Assembly: GCF_001310895.1 (NCBI RefSeq)
Contig: NZ_BAZS01000009.1
Span: forward strand, 47,029 to 111,028
Direction: 5' to 3'
Length of the DNA: 64,000 bases
Source: Virgibacillus halodenitrificans JCM 12304
GTDB lineage: Bacteria; Bacillota; Bacilli; Bacillales; Amphibacillaceae
The position numbers were made by a program, and so were the translations under genes. The notes under the pieces are model-generated. The model made no database searches. It saw only the letters and a list, made by a program, of their open reading frames with translations, and was not told the origin of the DNA. This document shows positions 34,652 through 44,792 of this stretch, piece after piece. Every line of letters starts with the position of its first letter. The stretch's first letter is position 1.

Positions 34652-37567
34652 TTATCGTTTAAATGGCCACCAGTTAGCTTTGCCAAACATGCGCACCATT
34701 AATGGAATGAACAATGGAAGCATGACGAAGGCGTATAGAAATAGTCCTGCAATTACGGCAGTAGCAATCTGCAATAAGGAAAGTACACCGGATGGAAGCA
34801 TGGCTCCAAATGTACCACCTAAAATGACTGCTGCTGATATGATCACAGTACCCATGTTTCGCATCGCTGCGAATAAGGCTTCTTTTATATCGCCATTCTT
34901 ATACTCGTTAAAACGTGCCATAAGGAAAATGCTGTAATCAATTCCTAAAGCAACGAGCATGACAAATGCGAAGAATGGTATTGCCCAGGTTAGTCCGGAG
35001 TAGTTAAAGATATGAACAAAGATGAACTCCGAAAATGCCATGGAAGTAATATAGGTAATAATTAGTGAGCCAATTAAATATAAAGGCATCACGAGCGAGC
35101 GCAGCATGATGACAAGAATAATGAATATACCGGCAATCATCAGGATAGCTGTACGGGTATAATCTTCATTGGAGATGTGCTGCAGATCATTGTTTGTACT
35201 GCTGACACCACCAATTTTTTGATCACTCTTTGCGAATATTGTCTCTTTTTTTGCACTATCAACCGTGTTGTTTATATCCCCAATCAGATTCATTGCTTTC
35301 GTTGAATAAGGATTATCACTGAGAATGACTTCAAATTTAGTGATCTTTTTGTCCTCGGAAAGGTATGCCTCAGTACCTTCCTGGAAGCTTTCATCATTTA
35401 ACGTATCCTGAGGAATGAATACATAATCCTCATTACCGTTCTCACTAAAATCTTGTAGGAAGTCCTCGACTCCAGTTAAGCCTTCGTTCACTTGTTTCAG
35501 GCCGTCAACACTATCCTGAAGTCCACTGGATAATTCCTTTAATTGACTTTGCATATCCGCAAAAGCTTGCTTTAATTCTTTTTGTCCTCCGTAAATTTGG
35601 GAAAGACCTTCCTGTACTTCAGGAATTTTACCAACAACCTGTTGCTGGCCGTTCCCAGCTTTGTTTAATCCGGACTGAAGCTCTCCTACAGCGCCTGATA
35701 AACGATTAATTCCTCCTGTGAGCTGTTCCTGCGCAGTAACGGTTTGCTGTAAATTAGAATTTAGTTGATTCATTGAACTGGCAAGTGGAGCTGCACCAGG
35801 AATATTTTGCAGCTGCTTGGCGAGTTGTTGATATCCTTGCACTAATTCTTTATTTCCAGATACTGTTTGGTTCAGGTTCCCTTGAATTGTTTGAAGGTTT
35901 TTTTGAATTTCACCCACACCTTGTGCCCCAGATTCGATTCCATTTTGAATATCTGTGAGGGCGGTTTGCATTTGGCTTATTCCATCTTTGGTATCCTGTG
36001 TGCCCTGCATAAGGTCATCCACACCATTTTCAGCTTCCTGAAGCTGTGGTTGTGATTTGTCGAGTTCCTTGGAAGCTTCATTAAGTCCATCTTGGATATC
36101 CTGAAGACCTTCTTTACTTTCCCCAATGCCATCTGCCAGTTTATCAGTTTGATTGATTAATAGAAAATCATCAATAACCTCACCAGTTGGGCGTGTTGCA
36201 CTACGGACCTGTTTTACTCCGTCCATTTCTGCAATGCGTTGCGTTATTTTGGCGATATCCTGATAATCCTGCTGAGAATCGACGGGCTTATCTGTTTTAA
36301 ATACAACTGTTGCAGGCATGGTTTGCCCCGGACCAAAGCTATCAGCGATTAAATTAAATCCTTTTACAGAATCATAGCTATCACCGATTTCTTCTAAGGA
36401 GTTATACGATTTATCTCCACTATATGTTAGCATTGCCGGCACGGTAATAACTGCGACAATGATTAATGCGATGATCGGCCTTTTCCATGCAAAGGCTCCT
36501 GCAGTACCCCAAAGCTTACTTTCTTTATGTGCTGCGTTTTTATCAAATGGCCAAAATAATTTCTTGCCTAGCACGACAAGGAAAAATGGCACGAGTGTAG
36601 AGAGTGCGAGTAACACAATTGCCACACCGACAGCCACCGCTACCGCAGATTGATAGAGTGAAAAGGTGGATAATCCGATGGTGGAAAAACCAATTAACAC
36701 GGCTAATCCAGCAAAGAAAATCGTTTTCCCGCCTGATTTATATGTTGCTATCACGGCATCCTTTGTTGATTCATGTTCCGCCATTTCTTCTTTGAAGCGG
36801 CTAATCAGTAGAATACAATAATCGGTTCCGATCCCAAACATGACTGCCACCATAAAAATTTGTGTGAACGTGGAGAGTGGGAAGTTGACCGTATCTGCTA
36901 AGATGGCAACAATCCCTTGTGCAGCCAGATAACTGATCCCAACAGTTAGTAGTGGAATGAATGGTGCTACAAAAGATTTAAATACAATAAATAAGATAAT
37001 TAAAATCAAGCCAACAGTAATAATCTCTGTTCGCTTTAACCCTTCTTGGGAGTTTTTTACGATGTCCTGTTCAATGTATTGCTGTCCTGTTACGTAATGA
37101 TCAATGGAAGTATCGTCTGCAATGTCATAAATTTTTTCACGTGCTTGATCAATGTCTTTATTTTCCAAAGAAATATCAAAAGGTACCAGAATGGTTTGGT
37201 TATCCTCGGAAACGGTTTGTTCCTTTATTTCTTTGCTCTCATTGAAGTTAAGTAAATTACTAATTCCAAGCTCGTCTTTCTTTTCCTTAAGGTTTTTGAT
37301 GACTTGCTGAATCTCGTCCTTATCTGCCTTATCCAATTTATTTTCATCATGAAAAACAAGTACAGAGCTGGCATTGTTTTTCCCACTATCCTTGGACATC
37401 TGATCAATTAAGTCCTGTGCTTCATCGGAAGGAGATCCTTCTGGTACGGAAATTTGCCCTTTATCTGCAACCAACTCTTGGAGATTTGGTGAAAATATGA
37501 ATAGTCCGGCAGCCGCAATTACCCAAAATGCAGCAATTAACCAGCGGAATCGAATAATCTGTTTCAT
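34652..37567 (-). CDS. ydgH: MMPL/RND-family membrane exporter (YdgH-like)
   Basis: 971 residues with two MMPL halves. Each half has one N-terminal membrane segment, a large extracellular loop and a block of about five segments; GTDYCILLISRFKEE and ALGIDYSIFLMARFNEY are the paired conserved motifs. Between them (about 480-720) lies a long Gln/Leu/Gly-rich coiled-coil-like stretch with repeated GL-x-(E/Q)-x-Q patterns. It overlaps the upstream MarR gene by TAATG. The family exports lipids or amphipathic compounds; the partnership with a MarR repressor suggests an inducible efflux system as in B. subtilis ydgGH. Confidence 0.92.
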   Translation of the reverse strand: MKQIIRFRWLIAAFWVIAAAGLFIFSPNLQELVADKGQISVPEGSPSDEAQDLIDQMSKDSGKNNASSVLVFHDENKLDKADKDEIQQVIKNLKEKKDELGISNLLNFNESKEIKEQTVSEDNQTILVPFDISLENKDIDQAREKIYDIADDTSIDHYVTGQQYIEQDIVKNSQEGLKRTEIITVGLILIILFIVFKSFVAPFIPLLTVGISYLAAQGIVAILADTVNFPLSTFTQIFMVAVMFGIGTDYCILLISRFKEEMAEHESTKDAVIATYKSGGKTIFFAGLAVLIGFSTIGLSTFSLYQSAVAVAVGVAIVLLALSTLVPFFLVVLGKKLFWPFDKNAAHKESKLWGTAGAFAWKRPIIALIIVAVITVPAMLTYSGDKSYNSLEEIGDSYDSVKGFNLIADSFGPGQTMPATVVFKTDKPVDSQQDYQDIAKITQRIAEMDGVKQVRSATRPTGEVIDDFLLINQTDKLADGIGESKEGLQDIQDGLNEASKELDKSQPQLQEAENGVDDLMQGTQDTKDGISQMQTALTDIQNGIESGAQGVGEIQKNLQTIQGNLNQTVSGNKELVQGYQQLAKQLQNIPGAAPLASSMNQLNSNLQQTVTAQEQLTGGINRLSGAVGELQSGLNKAGNGQQQVVGKIPEVQEGLSQIYGGQKELKQAFADMQSQLKELSSGLQDSVDGLKQVNEGLTGVEDFLQDFSENGNEDYVFIPQDTLNDESFQEGTEAYLSEDKKITKFEVILSDNPYSTKAMNLIGDINNTVDSAKKETIFAKSDQKIGGVSSTNNDLQHISNEDYTRTAILMIAGIFIILVIMLRSLVMPLYLIGSLIITYITSMAFSEFIFVHIFNYSGLTWAIPFFAFVMLVALGIDYSIFLMARFNEYKNGDIKEALFAAMRNMGTVIISAAVILGGTFGAMLPSGVLSLLQIATAVIAGLFLYAFVMLPLFIPLMVRMFGKANWWPFKR

Positions 37568-38013
37568 TACTGGTCTCCTTTCTTATCTGTTGCCATGACA
37601 TGTGCTAATTTTTCCAATGCATGGATGAAGGTATGAATTTCTTCTTCATTAAAATTGCCAAGATAGGTGCCAATTTCTTTAGTTAAATTGTTCCTTGTGT
37701 AATCGACGAGTTCATTTCCTTTTTCCGTCAACTGGAGATACACAATTCGTCTATCCTGCTTGTCACGCCTTCTTATAATTAAGCCTTTCTCATCTAATCG
37801 ATTAATTTGCGCGGTGATGGCGCTTTTTCCAACACCTAAAAAGGCGGCAATTTCTGAACTTGTGCATTGCTGATGCTTTTGAATGTATTGCAGTGTAGGA
37901 AATTGATCTGTCGTTATTTCTGTATGGATTTTTTCTTTAAGTATTAGATTAACATTGCGATCAATAGTATTCATTGCATCCTGATACCGATTGATTAGTT
38001 CGAGTAAATCCAT
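37567..38013 (-). CDS. ydgG: MarR-family transcriptional regulator (YdgG-like)
   Basis: About 148 residues. ATG 38013 has GGAGG eight bases upstream; a GTG three codons earlier overlaps that site. The winged-helix core shows SSEIAAFLGVGKSAITAQINRL (recognition helix) and RRRDKQDRRIVYLQLTEKG (wing). First gene of a two-gene operon with the MMPL exporter; a palindrome just upstream is the probable operator, so it is likely an autorepressor. Confidence 0.9.
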   Translation of the reverse strand: MDLLELINRYQDAMNTIDRNVNLILKEKIHTEITTDQFPTLQYIQKHQQCTSSEIAAFLGVGKSAITAQINRLDEKGLIIRRRDKQDRRIVYLQLTEKGNELVDYTRNNLTKEIGTYLGNFNEEEIHTFIHALEKLAHVMATDKKGDQ

Positions 38014-38028
38014 TAAATACACCTCCGT

Positions 38029-38069
38029 TTATAGTTCATTAGGTGAATAGTTTCATAAGTGAACTATAA
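38029..38069. promoter_or_regulatory. Palindromic operator upstream of the MarR gene
   Basis: TTATAGTTCA (38029-38038) and TGAACTATAA (38060-38069) are a perfect ten-base inverted repeat, and AGTTCA/TGAA half-sites occur in between. Position 16 bases upstream of the start fits MarR self-repression. Confidence 0.7.
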
Positions 38070-38341
38070 TAGTTTAACAAAGGAGGGGGAGTGAAGCAAG
38101 AATTTTGGTATAGGGAGGAGGTGAATTAGCTAACAAAATGAATCTTGTAGACGAATGGAGTCATAGATAGCTATCTAAAATGAAAATGATTAGTTCAATT
38201 TTTCAGTCTTCAGGTTATGCAAGTTCATATCTTTTACAGCTTTGCACTATATACCAAAATATGCATTTTAAGAACTAAAAAACGGATACAATTTAGGGGG
38301 AGATTCACCTAAATTATATCCATTCCTGAAGCCATATAGAA

Positions 38342-38893
38342 TTATTTCGTGTAGCGATTGGCATAGCTTGAGGCGACGAAAGCATCTGGTTTTATTTTTG
38401 GTTCCACTCCGATTGCTTCCAATCTAGTTACCATTTCCTGAACAAATTTCCGTGTTTTGTTCTTTTTTCCTGCACCGATATCGATATGTCCTTCCATGGT
38501 AAAAGAGGCTCCTTGGTAAATATGTGGGAGGACAATATCAATGAGCTGCCTTTTTCTTTCTTCGGTAAAGAGGGAGACAACCTCTTCGGATAAGGAGGTT
38601 TCATAGGAAATTCGTTCATGCAATTGTAGCATTTTCCGTGGAACAGTTACTTTTCGTATACATGCCCACACACCTTTTCCCTTATTGCGGATCACAATTC
38701 CTGTAATGAAAATGGTTTTCTGTGGATGAATTTGCGAATCTGTCCCCACAATCAGACGGTAGTTCCCAGCAGGTCGTGAGCGCATAAAGGCGACAATGTG
38801 TTCAAAGACCTGATTAAATGTCATTTGATCTTCCTGCAAGTTTTGAAATCGAACGTGTTGAGCAGAGTCATTTTCCATGCTGGCACATCCCAC
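38342..38893 (-). CDS. ykuK: YkuK-like RNase H-fold protein
   Basis: About 178-183 residues; the start is either GTG 38893 or ATG 38878, with no strong ribosome binding site to decide. The segment RLIVGTDSQIHPQKTIF carries the family's conserved Asp, and the central ERISYETSLSEEVV and IDIGAGKKNKTRKFVQEM match the YkuK family (formerly DUF458). The biochemical role is unknown. Monocistronic. Confidence 0.82.
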   Translation of the reverse strand: MGCASMENDSAQHVRFQNLQEDQMTFNQVFEHIVAFMRSRPAGNYRLIVGTDSQIHPQKTIFITGIVIRNKGKGVWACIRKVTVPRKMLQLHERISYETSLSEEVVSLFTEERKRQLIDIVLPHIYQGASFTMEGHIDIGAGKKNKTRKFVQEMVTRLEAIGVEPKIKPDAFVASSYANRYTK

Positions 38894-39278
38894 TTTGTGA
38901 AATTTAGAGATCTGCTTTCCATTATTTATTTTATGATATGCGTAAGGGAGAGGTGAAAATAACTGTATACTTACTTAAAGTTAAACGTTATGAACATAGC
39001 TTCATATAGTGAGGAACAACAAAGGTATAGAACTTGGAATTTCAACAAATACTGCACGCATGCTTTACATACACTAGCTGGAAAAAATTATTTTTCACTG
39101 ATAAAGAAACAAAAAATTTCGGAACTATGACTTAATGCGGATTTTAAGGAACTAAAGTGGTGATTTGCTTAACTCCCCCGGTGACTCAAATCAGGTTACC
39201 GGGGGAGTTTTCTTATTGCCTTGCCTAGTCTAGTGGTGTTTTGTTGGAGAGGGCTTAATTCTCCATGTTTAGATCCAT
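38894..39278. other. Intergenic region before lysR
   Basis: About 385 AT-rich bases with no supported gene. Its only clear feature is the duplicated hairpin at 39171-39215. Confidence 0.55.
39171..39215 (+). repeat. Terminator-like hairpin repeat, left copy
   Basis: CTCCCCCGGT pairs with ACCGGGGGAG and is followed by TTTTCTTA. The whole 45-base element recurs at 49409-49453 with one substitution. In this orientation there is no plus-strand gene to terminate; on the other strand it could serve lysR, but there the T run is weak. Confidence 0.85.
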
Positions 39279-40184
39279 TTATAATGATTTGGAATGGTGA
39301 ATAGTTTTAAAGTTATTTGTAATAAGTTCTATTGTGCGCATCACAATAGGTGAATTATATCTTTTTTTATCATAAACCAAATAGACGGTCCGCATAACAT
39401 TTGGGTCATGGATTCGTTTATAGCGGATTGCTCTATGTTGAATATGCTTTACATAATTTTCGGGGACGACGGAAATACCAAGTCCTTCCTCTACTAGATC
39501 ACAGGCCGTTTCAAGTCGGCCAATCTCAAAATGAATATTTGGTCTCACACCAGATTTGCTGAATGCTTTCAATATATCTTCTCTCGTTTGAAATCCTTTT
39601 TCCGAAATAATAAAGTTTTCATCTTGTAAATCTCTTACCGTAATAAAGCTTTTGCGTTCCAATTTATGGTCATAAGGTAAAAGGGCTACTAATTTTTCAT
39701 CGTATAACGGGATTGTTTCAATATGTTTATGGTTTACGTATTGATTGGTAATTGCAAGGTCCACTTCGAAATTATAAAGTGAATGCTCAACGTCTTGTAA
39801 ACTAAGTACCTCTAATAGTTTTATGAAGACATTTTCATGCTCCAGCTTCAATTGGGTTAGCACCCTGGGAAACCAGACCTTCGATGACTCAATAATACCT
39901 ATAGATAGCTTTAATGGTCCTTCCTTTTTTAAGCGTATCATTTCATTACTCACTTGTTCATGGTGTAGTACCAGTCGCTTAGCTTCCTCATAAAGTAACT
40001 TACCTACCTTTGTTAATTGAACACCTTTCTTACTTCTGTCCAAAAGAGGCAGCCCGACTTCTTTCTCCAATTTTTTTATGGCAGCACTTAAAGAAGGTTG
40101 AGATATTAACAGTTTTTCTGCAGCAGCCGTATATGTTTTTTCTTCAATAATTGTTATGAAATAGAGTAATTTGTTCATCTCCAA
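39279..40184 (-). CDS. LysR-family regulator, probably of the histidine-utilisation genes
   Basis: 301 residues from TTG 40184, nine bases after AAGGAGG. The N-terminal winged helix contains TYTAAAEKLLISQPSLSAAI, and the effector domain (about 90-295) has the usual LSIGIIESSK and GLGISVVPENYV segments. It is transcribed divergently from hutU across a 256-base region with a LysR-type site (40203-40219). In B. subtilis hut is controlled by HutP, so control by a LysR protein here would be a different scheme. The regulatory link rests on position. Confidence 0.88.
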   Translation of the reverse strand: MEMNKLLYFITIIEEKTYTAAAEKLLISQPSLSAAIKKLEKEVGLPLLDRSKKGVQLTKVGKLLYEEAKRLVLHHEQVSNEMIRLKKEGPLKLSIGIIESSKVWFPRVLTQLKLEHENVFIKLLEVLSLQDVEHSLYNFEVDLAITNQYVNHKHIETIPLYDEKLVALLPYDHKLERKSFITVRDLQDENFIISEKGFQTREDILKAFSKSGVRPNIHFEIGRLETACDLVEEGLGISVVPENYVKHIQHRAIRYKRIHDPNVMRTVYLVYDKKRYNSPIVMRTIELITNNFKTIHHSKSL

Positions 40185-40202
40185 AGAAAACAGCCTCCTT
40201 AC

Positions 40203-40219
40203 TATAGCTTAAAACTATA
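40203..40219. promoter_or_regulatory. LysR-type operator (T-N11-A dyad)
   Basis: TATAG and CTATA flank seven bases, giving the T-N11-A palindrome typical of LysR regulators. It sits directly before the lysR ribosome binding site and in the hutU promoter region, suiting autorepression and activation of hutU. Confidence 0.6.
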
Positions 40220-40362
40220 ACAATATAGAAAAGTAGTATTGGTAATTATAATATAAACTAATTACAATATTATTGAAAGTAGATATTTTCTGAATTAACA
40301 AAACAGTAAAAGGGAGAACGATGGTACTAAACATTATAAAAGTCAATAATGTTTGGAGGGAA

Positions 40363-40376
40363 TGTAAGCGTTTAAT
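40363..40376 (+). promoter_or_regulatory. Candidate cre (CcpA) site upstream of hutU
   Basis: TGTAAGCGTTTAAT fits most of the cre consensus with an AAGCGTTT core, 65 bases before the hutU start. Catabolite repression of hut genes is established in B. subtilis. Confidence 0.5.
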
Positions 40377-40440
40377 TAAACAGCGCATTACCGAATCATT
40401 CAGTTAACCCTATAACCAATCATTGAAGGAGGAAAACAGA

Positions 40441-42165
40441 ATGGCGCAACAAAATACGAAAGAAAAACCGGAGATTTTATATTCAGTAAAGGCACAAAGA
40501 GGCTCTGAGTTACGTTGTAAGGGATGGAGACAGGAAACAATCCTCCGAATGCTTGAGAACAATATGGAAAACGCAGAAAAGCCGGAAGAACTTGTTGTTT
40601 ATGGAGGCATTGGTAAAGCAGCACGTAACTGGGAATCCTACCATGCCATTGTAAAATCCTTAAAAGAATTGGAAGATGATGAAACATTAGTAGTGCAATC
40701 CGGAATGCCGGTTGCAGTATTTAAGACACATAAGTACGCACCGACCGTAGTAATGGCAACAACGAATATTATGAAGCCATCATGGGATACATTTTATGAT
40801 CTGCAGGATAAAAACCTAACCATTTTTGCACAGTATACAGCTGCGCCATGGGAATATATTGGGACACAGGGGGTTATTCAAGGAACGTTTGAAACTTTAT
40901 CAGCAATTGCAAGAAAGCATTATAATGATTCCCTTGTTGGAAAAATTATGCTCACTGCCGGTGCTGGTGGAATGGGGGGTAATCAGACAAGAGCAATGGC
41001 AATGCATGGCGGTGTTTGTATTCTTGCTGATTCCAATGTAGAAATTATTAACCGTCGTATGGAGGTAGGCTATATTGACGTCCTAGCTGATTCTCTTGAC
41101 GAAGCAATTGAACTTGCTGAAAAGCATGCCACTGAAGGAAAGCCACTCGGCATTGGAGTAGTAGGAAATGCTGCAGACATTTTTGAAGAGGTATATGAAA
41201 AGGGGTTTCGTCCAGATATTTTAACATCGATGACTCCAGCCCATGATCCAATTTCATATTTGCCTTCTGGATACACTGTTGAAGAAGCGGATGGGTTAAG
41301 GAAAAGAGATCGTCAGCTTTATTTGAAAAAAGCACAAGAAACGATGATTCGTGAATTGCGTGTGACAAATAAATTCTTTGATGAAGGTGTACATGCTTTT
41401 GAATATGGCACGAGCTTAAGAAAGGAAGCAAGAGATGGCGGCATGCCTGAAGAAGAAGCTATGAAAATTCCAGGGTTCGTAGCGGAATATATTCGTCCGT
41501 TGTTCTGTGAAGGTCGCGGGCCTTTCCGTTGGGTATGTATGTCAGGTGATCCGGCAGATCTTGAGAAAATCGACAACATGGTACTTGAGAAATTTAAGGA
41601 TGATTTGCTTGTAACCCGCTGGATTAATCTTGCGAAGGAGCATATTCCAATTGAAGGACTACCCGCTCGTATTTGTTATCTCGGATTTGGCCAACGGAAA
41701 GAATTCGCTTTAGAAGTAAATGAGATGGTAAAACGTGGAGAGTTAGCTGGTCCTGTAGCATTCTCTCGTGATAATTTGGATTCTGGTTCGATTGTTAACC
41801 CAACATTTGAATCTGAAAACATGCCTGATGGAGGAGACTTGATCTCTGACTGGCCAGTACTAAATGGGCTATTGAACGCTGTCGGTATGTGTGACTTAAT
41901 CGCACTCCAAGCGAACTATTCTATGGGAGAAGCTGTACACACTGGGGTAACTATGATTGCAGACGGAACGGAGGATGCAGCAATGCGCCTGGAAGTTTGT
42001 ATGACGGTAGACTCTGGAATCGGTGTAGTACGGCATGCGCAGGCAGGATATGAAAGCGCAAAGGATGTCGCTAACGGAAAAGGTAATCTAACAGACGAAA
42101 GTATCAAAATTCCATTGTGGTGGGAGCCTACAGCGACATTTGGTCCTGATGATCTAGATAAATAA
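40441..42165 (+). CDS. hutU: Urocanate hydratase
   Basis: 574 residues from ATG, with GGAGG 8 bases upstream. Converts urocanate to imidazolone propionate with tightly bound NAD. TAGAGGMGGNQTRAMAMHGG is the glycine-rich NAD-binding stretch; the catalytic-region Cys lies in RICYLGFGQRKEFAL. It is the first gene after the divergent LysR regulator, and a terminator lies between it and hutI. Confidence 0.97.
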   Translation: MAQQNTKEKPEILYSVKAQRGSELRCKGWRQETILRMLENNMENAEKPEELVVYGGIGKAARNWESYHAIVKSLKELEDDETLVVQSGMPVAVFKTHKYAPTVVMATTNIMKPSWDTFYDLQDKNLTIFAQYTAAPWEYIGTQGVIQGTFETLSAIARKHYNDSLVGKIMLTAGAGGMGGNQTRAMAMHGGVCILADSNVEIINRRMEVGYIDVLADSLDEAIELAEKHATEGKPLGIGVVGNAADIFEEVYEKGFRPDILTSMTPAHDPISYLPSGYTVEEADGLRKRDRQLYLKKAQETMIRELRVTNKFFDEGVHAFEYGTSLRKEARDGGMPEEEAMKIPGFVAEYIRPLFCEGRGPFRWVCMSGDPADLEKIDNMVLEKFKDDLLVTRWINLAKEHIPIEGLPARICYLGFGQRKEFALEVNEMVKRGELAGPVAFSRDNLDSGSIVNPTFESENMPDGGDLISDWPVLNGLLNAVGMCDLIALQANYSMGEAVHTGVTMIADGTEDAAMRLEVCMTVDSGIGVVRHAQAGYESAKDVANGKGNLTDESIKIPLWWEPTATFGPDDLDK

Positions 42166-42178
42166 CCGATCCGGAAAA

Positions 42179-42208
42179 CAAAAGGGTATGCAATATATAC
42201 CCTTTTTT
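42179..42208 (+). terminator. Terminator between hutU and hutI
   Basis: AAAAGGGTAT pairs with ATACCCTTTT around a short loop and ends in T6. It lies 15 bases after hutU and would end or attenuate transcription before the rest of the pathway. Confidence 0.85.
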
Positions 42209-42230
42209 CCTTAATCGATAAGTAGTGAGA

Positions 42231-42257
42231 ACCCGCTTTCTGTAAAGGAAGGCGGGT
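42231..42257 (+). other. Hairpin in the hutI leader
   Basis: ACCCGC pairs with GCGGGT, with TTC/GAA extending the stem. It lies between the terminator and the hutI start and has no T run. It could be part of a leader structure; nothing more can be said. Confidence 0.4.
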
Positions 42258-42309
42258 ATATCCTCATGAAAACCAGGTGGAACTATCATTGTCAGGAGGG
42301 TAATAAGGT

Positions 42310-43548
42310 TTGGCTAAACAAAAAGCAGATTTAATTATAGCTAACGCAAAAGAAATACTCACATGTACGGGTGAAGCAGCTGACTCTATTGGAAAGCTCA
42401 ATGATAGTTGGATTGCCATTGCTGGAGAGAAAATAATTGCCGTAGGGGACAAAAAGGAAGTAGACAATCAAGTCGACAGCAGTGGAGCAAGGATCATTGA
42501 TGCTAGAGGTAAAGTTGTTGTACCTGGTTTTGTGGATAGTCATACACATGCTATTTTCGGTGGTTCCCGTGTGGAAGAGTATGCGGCCAAAATGACGGTA
42601 AGCGATCCGAAGAAGTTAGAAGAAATGGGTATTAAAACAGGTGTAATGGTATCTGTCAATAAAACACGGGATGCAAGTAAGGAAGAGTTATTTAATATTT
42701 CCAAAGAAAAGCTAGATCGGATGCTACAAGCTGGAACTACTACCGTAGAAGTGAAAAGTGGATATGGACTGACGACGAAGGATGAACTGAAAATTCTTGA
42801 AGTGGCGTCTGAACTCAATGAAAGTTTGCCTATCGATGTTGTCAACACTTTCCTTGGAGCGCACGGCTGGCCGGAAGATATGAGCAAGGAAGCATATATA
42901 AAAGAAATTATCGAAGAAATGATACCCCAGGTAGCTGAGAAAAAACTAGCAACGTTTTGTGATGTATGGACAGAGAATAGTCATTTTAATGCAAAGGAAT
43001 CAAGGGACATATTAGAGGCAGGGCTTAGTTATGGTATGCAACCTAAGATTCATACGGATGCCTATTCTTATGTGGAAGGTTCAGATCTGGCAGCTGATAT
43101 AAAAGCAGTATCTGCAGATCATTTAAATTACACTCCACCTGAAGTAATGAAAAAAATGGCGGATGCAGGTGTAGTTGGTGTAGTAATGCCAACCCTTGAT
43201 TTTGCAGTGGCACATCCCCGTCCATTTGATGTAAGAACAATGATAGAACAAGGATTGCCAGTTGCTCTTGCAACGAACTTAAACCCAGGCAATTGGACAG
43301 AATCGATGCAGTTTGTCATGGTTCTAGCCTGCCGTCTATATCATATGTCTCCTGAAGAGGCGATTCGTGCAGCGACAATAAATGGAGCAAAAGCCCTTCA
43401 GCTTGAAAATGAAGTAGGCTCCATTGAGGTTGGGAAGTTGGCCGATCTCCAAATTTGGGATGTACCTTCTTATAACCATGTTATATACAGACTTGGAAGT
43501 AATGTCGTTGATCAGGTAATAAAACGAGGAAAAGTTATTGAAAAATAG
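42310..43548 (+). CDS. hutI: Imidazolonepropionase
   Basis: 412 residues from TTG, with AGGAGG about 9 bases upstream. The amidohydrolase barrel metal site is visible in VDSHTHAIFGGSR and, later, HTDAY and the Asp region LATNLNPGNW. It opens the imidazolone ring to N-formimino-glutamate. The M20 peptidase gene begins 16 bases after its stop. Confidence 0.97.
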   Translation: MAKQKADLIIANAKEILTCTGEAADSIGKLNDSWIAIAGEKIIAVGDKKEVDNQVDSSGARIIDARGKVVVPGFVDSHTHAIFGGSRVEEYAAKMTVSDPKKLEEMGIKTGVMVSVNKTRDASKEELFNISKEKLDRMLQAGTTTVEVKSGYGLTTKDELKILEVASELNESLPIDVVNTFLGAHGWPEDMSKEAYIKEIIEEMIPQVAEKKLATFCDVWTENSHFNAKESRDILEAGLSYGMQPKIHTDAYSYVEGSDLAADIKAVSADHLNYTPPEVMKKMADAGVVGVVMPTLDFAVAHPRPFDVRTMIEQGLPVALATNLNPGNWTESMQFVMVLACRLYHMSPEEAIRAATINGAKALQLENEVGSIEVGKLADLQIWDVPSYNHVIYRLGSNVVDQVIKRGKVIEK

Positions 43549-43563
43549 AAGGGATGATGAATT

Positions 43564-44716
43564 TTGGTTAAACAATCGACACAGATACAAATAAATAATG
43601 ATCGGTTATTAGATAGTTTCATGGAATTAGCTAAAATTAATGCACCAAGCGGGCATGAAAAGCCGATGGCAGAATTTCTCATTCCAATATTTAGAACAAC
43701 TCGGTTTTTCTTATACTTTTGATGAAGCTCATAAAGAATTTGGTGGTAATTGCGGGAACTTGATTGCGTATTGGGAAGGTACTCATCCTAGTGTAGAACC
43801 AATGTTTCTCTCCACACATATGGATACGGTGTTGCCAACAGAAGGTTTAAAGCCGGAAATACGAGATGGAATTATCCATTCTGATGGCACAACCATTTTA
43901 GGAGCCGATGATCGTGCAGCACTCGCAGCATATTTGGAGGGGATTCGGTACATTCAGGAAAATGACATACCTTGTGGACCAATCGAGTTGGTATTGACCG
44001 TGAATGAACAGCCTGGGCTTGTAGGAGCAAGCTACATGGATTATTCAAAAGTAAAAAGTAAGAAAGGTTTTGTATTTGACAGCAGTGGCGATATTGGACA
44101 AATTATTTTACAAGGACCTTATAGCAGCAGAATTTATTGTGACATTCAAGGAAGATCTTCCCATATTGGATTAAACCCGGAAGAAGGAATTAATGCATTT
44201 TTGATCGCCGCCGATGCTCTGAAGAATATGAAGCTCGGTAAGATCAGTGAAATAACGCTGGCCAATATCGGCCAAATGAATGGTGGAAAAATGTCTTCCA
44301 TCATTCCAGGTGAAGTTAAGCTGGTAGGCGAAGTGCGTTCCTTTGAAGCCAAAGGTTTAAACGAGCAATTGGAACATATGAAACAGTCCGTGGAGGAAGC
44401 TGCAAAACAGCATGGAGGAAAGGCTGACATCAGATACGAGAAAAAATATCTTGGCTGGAAGATTGATGAAAAATCCCCTCTCGGACAAACGGCATTACAG
44501 GCTGCCGATGAGATTGATGTTAATAAATATACGACACAAACCCTAGGAGGAGCAGATACCAATGTGCTTAATGAAAATGGACTTGAATGTATCACATTAG
44601 GGAACGGCTTCCGTAATATTCATACTTTCCAGGAACATATTAGTGTAGAGAATTTGATGAATGGTGGGAGATATGCTGCCTCTTTGATTAAGAAATGGTA
44701 TGAGCTTCATAAATAA
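43564..44716 (+). pseudogene. M20-family peptidase (PepT-like), frameshifted near its N terminus
   Basis: Translation probably starts at TTG 43564. The frame encodes the expected N terminus, including INAPSGHEKPMAEFL, but runs to a stop at 43720-43722. From about 43687 the homology continues one frame on with YLEQLGFSYTFDEAHKEFGG and the metal-binding segments LSTHMDTVLP, ILGADDRAAL and TVNEQPGLVGA, ending at 44716. One extra A near 43685 (CCAA for CCA) explains the break. Restored length is about 383 residues. Family members are zinc tri- or dipeptidases; in this setting it may feed histidine from peptides into the pathway, which is inference. Confidence 0.85.
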
Positions 44717-44792
44717 ATAGATTGATCGGGGGACTGCTTCCTAAGGGGGCGGTTTTCCTCCATAACCAGGAATTCGTAAAAGGGGTGTAACG

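Noticed and set aside
34632..34937. 101-codon plus-strand frame opposite the MMPL gene
   Set aside because: Antisense to the conserved C-terminal membrane domain and begins inside a terminator.
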